Below are positions 5,642 to 8,661 of a stretch of DNA of 8,661 nucleotides, piece by piece. Within the stretch, counting starts at the first letter, position 1. Every line of letters starts with the position of its first letter. The notes under the pieces were generated by a model, which made no database searches, was not told the DNA's origin, and saw only the letters and a list, made by a program, of their open reading frames with translations. A program made the position numbers and the translations under genes. This stretch comes from CAYMUN01 sp964640775. GTDB lineage: Bacteria > Patescibacteriota > Saccharimonadia > Saccharimonadales > UBA4665. Location of the stretch: positions 1 to 8,661 of the forward strand of contig CAZXIT010000037.1 of NCBI GenBank assembly GCA_964640775.1, written 5' to 3'.

Positions 5642-6408
5642 TAGACAACTTTCACTTCGTAGGTCAAGTTATTTTCGCCCTGCTGAATGGGCGCGCTTTT
5701 GGCGCTGGCGGCGCTATCGGCGCCGGCTGACAGGGTGTCGGAGGCGTAGTAGCGGGGGAAGATGCTGTCGTCCGGACTGTCGGTAACTGATTTGACCTTG
5801 CCAATTTTAAAGCCCAGGTTGTCGGCACTCTGGTCGGCTTTCTTGCGGGCGGCTTTGGTGGCTTGGTCGCGGGCCTGGTCGGTGAGCTCAGTGCGCTTGG
5901 CTTTGCTGAAATTAGCTTGCGGTGATACTGAGCCAGTCGGCGTCGTTGTCAGCAGATAATCCTGTACTTTTTGGGCCAGGGCTTTATCGCCGGCGACAAT
6001 TGTCAGGTAGGCGTAGTAGGTATCGCCGTAGGAATCATAGTAGCTCTGGTAGCCGCTGGTATTGGTCTTGATTTTGCTGTCCGGTACGCCGAGTTTTTTG
6101 AGCTGGGCAACGACTTCGCTGGTTTTAGTTGTGGCGTCGGCCAGGGCGGTCTTCTGGTCGGCATTTTTAAAAGTATACTGCGGGTTAAAGGTGTACTCGT
6201 CGGGCTCAGCGGTGATTTCGGCACTGCCGCTAACGGTAATAGTACGGTCAGTAGCCTGGGGCTGGCTCTGCCAGGGTTTCCAGATCAGCAGCAGGCCGCC
6301 AATGATGACCAGGGCTAGGATCAGCGGCAGCTGGCCGCTGAGCGAACGGTAGGTTAGCGTTCGACGCTGGCTAGTGACAGGGCTAGGCGTGGGGGTTTCT
6401 TCGTTCAT
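5629..6408 (-). CDS. Membrane-anchored SIMPL domain (DUF541) protein, 259 aa
   Basis: A SIMPL-domain protein (PF04402), a family of secreted or anchored proteins of unclear biochemical role. A short proline/threonine-rich cytoplasmic tail (1-27) precedes a single membrane anchor at about 28-43 (PLILALVIIGGLLLIW), so the SIMPL domain faces outward. The domain starts with ITVSGSAEITAEPDEYTF (57-74), the usual opening, and contains KLGVPDSKIKTNTSGY (105-120). It ends with IQQGENNLTYEVKVVYYL (241-258), the usual closing strand. A lysine-, alanine- and glutamine-rich helix lies at 170-197, and a serine/alanine-rich low-complexity segment at 225-239. ATG 6408 has a GGAG Shine-Dalgarno nine bases upstream (6418-6421). 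It lies 40 bp behind the CNNM gene on the same strand, so they are likely co-transcribed. Its 3' end overlaps tgt by 13 bp. Confidence 0.88.
   Translation of the reverse strand: MNEETPTPSPVTSQRRTLTYRSLSGQLPLILALVIIGGLLLIWKPWQSQPQATDRTITVSGSAEITAEPDEYTFNPQYTFKNADQKTALADATTKTSEVVAQLKKLGVPDSKIKTNTSGYQSYYDSYGDTYYAYLTIVAGDKALAQKVQDYLLTTTPTGSVSPQANFSKAKRTELTDQARDQATKAARKKADQSADNLGFKIGKVKSVTDSPDDSIFPRYYASDTLSAGADSAASAKSAPIQQGENNLTYEVKVVYYLR
5676..5693 (+). terminator. Weak hairpin downstream of tgt, possible terminator
   Basis: CGCCC (5676-5680) and GGGCG (5689-5693) form a five-pair GC stem with an eight-base loop, 35 bases past the tgt stop. It is followed by CGC and then only four T residues. 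It lies inside the coding sequence of the convergent SIMPL gene. The short U tract makes intrinsic termination doubtful. Confidence 0.2.
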
Positions 6409-6440
6409 ATCCGGGATCTCCGCTTATGGTTATGACATAC

Positions 6441-6446
6441 AGTATA
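6441..6446 (-). promoter_or_regulatory. Possible -10 element upstream of the SIMPL gene
   Basis: TATACT on the minus strand, in the same nine-base context GCTATACTG as the DUF1304 -10. It lies 32 bases ahead of the SIMPL start and just after the CNNM stop codon. No -35 is apparent, so it may only supplement read-through from the CNNM promoter. Confidence 0.25.
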
Positions 6447-6448
6447 GC

Positions 6449-7426
6449 TTAGTGCGGATGCTGGCGCTGGCGGTCAGTCTCATCCTCAATTTCATGGCCA
6501 ATAATTTCTTCGAGCAGATCCTCGATCGTCACGATACCGATAATTTCGTCGTCTTTTTCAATGGGAATCAAGTGGGCATGGGCGCCGATAAACTTGCGAA
6601 ACATGGTGTCCAGCGCTGTCATGCTGCCGACAATCTGGGTAGGATGCAAGGCGATATCTTCGACCCGGTAGACCTGTTCTTCAAAATCGATATCGATTAA
6701 GTCTTTCATCAGCAGCAAGCCGTACGACTTGGTGAGTTTTGGGTCAAAAATTGGGATCCGGCTAAAGCCTTTGGCTTTAATCTCGTCGATGCGGGCGTCA
6801 TCGAGCACCGTATCAGTTGTCATCCAATAGGTGTGGCGAATGTCGGTCATGATGTCGCGCACCCGTTTTTCACTGAGGCTAAGAGCGCCGCGCATAATCT
6901 CGACCTCATCATCATCGAGTTCGCTGGTCTTGTCCTCCAGGTGTTCGGTGATCAGCAGGCCCAGCTCGTGGCGGCTCTGGAGCTTGCTGCGCTGGCGAGG
7001 GAACAGTTCGTCGAGCAGCAGCTGCAGGGGTTTGCTGGCCACGTAGGTAACGGTGATCATCACCCGCAGCAGCGGCGCGAAGCGGCTGGACCACAGCAGC
7101 GGGTTTTTGCTGAACAGCGCCTGGGGGAAGACTTCGCCGAATACCACGATCAGAAAGGTGCTGAGCAGTCCGGCGATCAGGCCGTTATAGCGCTCGCCAA
7201 GCACCAGCGATGTCGAAGATACCACAGCGACATTGGTAAACAGGATACTGCCGAGCAGCAAGTGGATGTTTTTGCGCAGCGGCAGTATGCGCTGGGCCTG
7301 CTTATTGCCCAGCTTGGCTTTGCGGCGCAGGTCGGCCATATCGAGCGACATAACGGCAACATTGAGGCCCGAACAGATGGCCGACAACAGCACTAGCAAT
7401 ATAACTTCAATGATAATTACGGTCAT
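6449..7426 (-). CDS. CNNM/CorC-type transporter protein, DUF21 plus CBS pair, 325 aa
   Basis: A membrane protein of the CNNM/CorC group, members of which export or regulate divalent cations, mainly Mg2+. The DUF21 membrane domain (PF01595) covers about residues 1-145. It includes helix 1 with ICSGLNVAVMSLD (17-29), GSILFTNVAVVSSTSLVLG (59-77), and FGEVFPQA (96-103), where the family usually has FGE-x-x-PK. An acidic linker follows (LDDDEVEIMRGALSLSEKRV, 170-189), then two CBS motifs at about 189-244 and 256-309. The protein stops at HEIEDETD plus a few residues, so the C-terminal CorC_HlyC domain found in most family members is absent. ATG 7426 is preferred because a perfect TATAAT covers the in-frame ATG at 7450, which would add METDEPPG. 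If that hexamer is not a promoter, the start is 7450. The SIMPL gene follows 40 bp downstream, and the DUF475 gene diverges from it. Confidence 0.88.
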   Translation of the reverse strand: MTVIIIEVILLVLLSAICSGLNVAVMSLDMADLRRKAKLGNKQAQRILPLRKNIHLLLGSILFTNVAVVSSTSLVLGERYNGLIAGLLSTFLIVVFGEVFPQALFSKNPLLWSSRFAPLLRVMITVTYVASKPLQLLLDELFPRQRSKLQSRHELGLLITEHLEDKTSELDDDEVEIMRGALSLSEKRVRDIMTDIRHTYWMTTDTVLDDARIDEIKAKGFSRIPIFDPKLTKSYGLLLMKDLIDIDFEEQVYRVEDIALHPTQIVGSMTALDTMFRKFIGAHAHLIPIEKDDEIIGIVTIEDLLEEIIGHEIEDETDRQRQHPH

Positions 7427-7448
7427 GCCAGGCGGTTCATCCGTCTCC

Positions 7449-7454
7449 ATTATA
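7449..7454 (-). promoter_or_regulatory. TATAAT -10 element of the CNNM gene
   Basis: A perfect TATAAT on the minus strand overlaps the ATG at 7448-7450. The expected start point near 7442 leaves about 16 bases of leader before ATG 7426, with a GGATGAA purine stretch but no strong Shine-Dalgarno. No good -35 is seen at 16-18 bases. Confidence 0.45.
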
Positions 7455-7510
7455 CAAGAAACATAAGCAATCTGGAGCGTTCATTTTTCAACAGGGGTCA
7501 TAGGCAAGTG

Positions 7511-7519
7511 TGATAGGAT
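7511..7519 (+). promoter_or_regulatory. Extended -10 promoter of the DUF475 gene
   Basis: TG-A-TAGGAT (7511-7519) fits an extended -10 (TGN followed by a 4/6 hexamer). It ends eight bases before ATG 7528, implying a nearly leaderless message. No -35 is obvious, which is common for extended -10 promoters. It argues against the upstream GTG 7510, which would lie partly within the element. Confidence 0.35.
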
Positions 7520-7527
7520 ATGAGAGC

Positions 7528-8547
7528 ATGCTTCGCTACTTCGGTTTTTCAGGCTTTATTACCGTGGCCGCCATCCTGCTGGCCGGTGTCCTGCTCGGGC
7601 CCGCGGCGGCAATTACCACGATCGTGCTGATTGCCATCGAGGTGGCTTTTAGCTTCGATAACGCCATTATCAATGCCAAAGTCCTGGAACGGCTGTCGGC
7701 CATGTGGCAGCAGCTGTTCCTGACTATCGGTATGGTATTTGCTATCGTTGGCGTGCGATTTGTGTTTCCTATCCTGATCGTTATGGTAACGGCTCACTTG
7801 CCCTGGGGACAGGTCATCGACGATGCCTTGCACCACCCGGCAGTCTACGGCGCGCATTTGCTGGAGGCTCATGCGGCTATTGCTGCCTTTGGCGGCAGCT
7901 TTCTGCTGGTGCTGACGCTGTACTTTTTGTTTGATGACGTCCGCAAGGAGTTGTGGTGGAGGCAGGTGGAAGCCCCCTTGCAGCGGGTTAAAAGCGGCAT
8001 CTGGCTGCCGCCAGCCATTACAATTGCCGTCGTAGCTCTCGCAGCTTTATTTGCCGGCGACCATGCCGGGACGGTCCTCAGGGCCGGCCTCATCGGGGCA
8101 GTATCCTATACGGGCATTAAAGTTTTGATCGATACTTTGGATAAGCTGTCGCCCAAAAGCCACAAAATCTACCGCGGCTGGCCGGCCTTCGGTGCCTTTA
8201 TGTACCTGCAGCTGCTGGACGCCAGTTTCAGCTTTGACGGCGTACTCGGGGCGTTCGCCATTACCGACAAGGTCATATTGATTGCCCTCGGTCTGGGCGT
8301 CGGGGCTATCTGGGTGCGCAGCCTGACGGTCTTCCTGGTGCGCAAAGGCACCCTCAATTCGTACATTTACCTGGAGCACGGGGCCCACTATGCCATCCTG
8401 GTGCTGGCCATAGCCTTGCTTGGCAGTATTTTTATTGAGATACCTGACGCCGTCACCGGCGCGGCTGGCCTGGGTGTCATTGGCGCCTCATTTATCGCTT
8501 CCCGGCAGGCCTTGCGGGCGCGAACTCAGCGGTCCAGCATCGTATAG
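7528..8547 (+). CDS. DUF475 / TerC-superfamily integral membrane protein, 339 aa
   Basis: A polytopic membrane protein of the DUF475 family (PF04332), related to TerC proteins, several of which act in manganese export or metal supply to secreted proteins. The defining duplicated motif is seen twice: EVAFSFDNAIINAKVL (38-53) and LDASFSFDGVLGAFAIT (230-246). In TerC-type proteins these acidic positions are thought to bind metal in an inverted-repeat fold. Other family blocks are GVRFVFPILIVM (75-86), FGGSFLLVLTLYFLFD (121-136), GAIWVRSLTVFLVRKGTL (259-276) and YLEHGAHYAI (281-290). About eight to nine hydrophobic segments are present, with a short basic C-terminal tail. ATG 7528 gives MLRYFG, a typical start, and follows AGGA by nine bases; GTG 7510 would add MIGYES. 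The gene is transcribed divergently from the CNNM gene. Confidence 0.9.
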   Translation: MLRYFGFSGFITVAAILLAGVLLGPAAAITTIVLIAIEVAFSFDNAIINAKVLERLSAMWQQLFLTIGMVFAIVGVRFVFPILIVMVTAHLPWGQVIDDALHHPAVYGAHLLEAHAAIAAFGGSFLLVLTLYFLFDDVRKELWWRQVEAPLQRVKSGIWLPPAITIAVVALAALFAGDHAGTVLRAGLIGAVSYTGIKVLIDTLDKLSPKSHKIYRGWPAFGAFMYLQLLDASFSFDGVLGAFAITDKVILIALGLGVGAIWVRSLTVFLVRKGTLNSYIYLEHGAHYAILVLAIALLGSIFIEIPDAVTGAAGLGVIGASFIASRQALRARTQRSSIV

Positions 8548-8604
8548 CGCTGCGGCACGGAAGTCACTGTTGCATTTTGCTGCGGGCAGGCATAAGCTTG
8601 AAGG

Positions 8605-8625
8605 TAGGAAGTGTGAGGCTTCCTA
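8605..8625 (+). terminator. Hairpin 1 downstream of the DUF475 gene
   Basis: TAGGAAG (8605-8611) and CTTCCTA (8619-8625) form a perfect seven-pair stem around a seven-base loop. No T run follows directly; a second, stronger hairpin begins three bases later. It may be part of a double terminator or a 3' stabilising structure. Confidence 0.35.
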
Positions 8626-8627
8626 AC

Positions 8628-8653
8628 GAACCGGCCGAATTTCGCGCCGGTTC
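8628..8653 (+). terminator. Hairpin 2, probable Rho-independent terminator
   Basis: GAACCGGC (8628-8635) pairs fully with GCCGGTTC (8646-8653). An inner CGA/TCG extension (8636-8638 with 8642-8644) leaves a three-base loop and one bulged C. A moderately T-rich tail (TTATGATT) follows to the window end. It is the only strong GC-rich hairpin with a T-rich tail I found and is well placed to end the DUF475 transcript, about 80 bases after its stop. The tail is cut by the window edge. Confidence 0.55.
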
Positions 8654-8661
8654 TTATGATT

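Noticed and set aside
7427..7527. Metal-sensing riboswitch (yybP-ykoY type) upstream of the DUF475 gene
   Set aside because: The spacer is short, the candidate promoter sits almost on the start codon, and no paired helices of that class are visible.
8570..8598. TTGCAT-N17-TAAGCT as a promoter for a small RNA before the terminal hairpins
   Set aside because: Each hexamer matches consensus at only three of six positions; too weak to call.

Overview
The window is a compact, moderately GC-rich bacterial chromosome segment. Nine protein-coding genes account for nearly all of it, with no gap above about 125 bp and no tRNA, rRNA, mobile element or CRISPR array. A plausible source is a Candidatus Saccharibacteria (TM7) or related Patescibacteria genome. 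That rests on the gene mix (DUF475/TerC-like protein, CNNM protein without its C-terminal domain, SIMPL protein, MscS followed by tgt), small gene sizes and overlapping gene ends. It is an inference from recollection of such genomes, not an alignment result. TGA is read as stop (for example at 2973-2975), so the standard bacterial code fits.

Left part (1-2223): an unrecognised 115-aa gene on the minus strand (47-394) diverges from a 172-aa, degenerate cupin-like gene on the plus strand (517-1035). The latter converges on, and overlaps by 17 bp, a minus-strand DUF1304 membrane protein (1019-1381). Upstream of DUF1304, also on the minus strand, is a PlsC-like acyltransferase (1435-2223).

Middle (2224-5641): an AT-rich 89-bp spacer carries two back-to-back sigma70-type promoters. 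One drives the acyltransferase leftward. The other drives a plus-strand run of four genes: two overlapping unrecognised genes (2313-2975, 2968-3486), an MscS-type mechanosensitive channel (3537-4448), and tgt (4448-5641). The mscS stop and tgt start share one base. tgt overlaps by 13 bp the end of the convergent SIMPL gene.

Right part (5629-8661): on the minus strand a CNNM-type protein (DUF21 plus CBS pair, 6449-7426) is followed 40 bp later by an anchored SIMPL protein (5629-6408). Divergently, on the plus strand, lies a DUF475/TerC-superfamily membrane protein (7528-8547). The CNNM/DUF475 pair suggests divalent-metal handling. Two tandem hairpins close the window.

The most distinctive signal is promoter geometry. 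At several genes a -10 hexamer ends only 6-11 bases before the start codon with no usable Shine-Dalgarno, implying leaderless or nearly leaderless mRNAs. Other genes in the same window have clear SD sequences. Second is the tgt protein, which keeps all catalytic and zinc residues but has altered substrate-pocket loops. No single new multi-gene system is evident. The least explained material is the cluster of small genes without recognisable family at 47-394, 517-1035 and 2313-3486.
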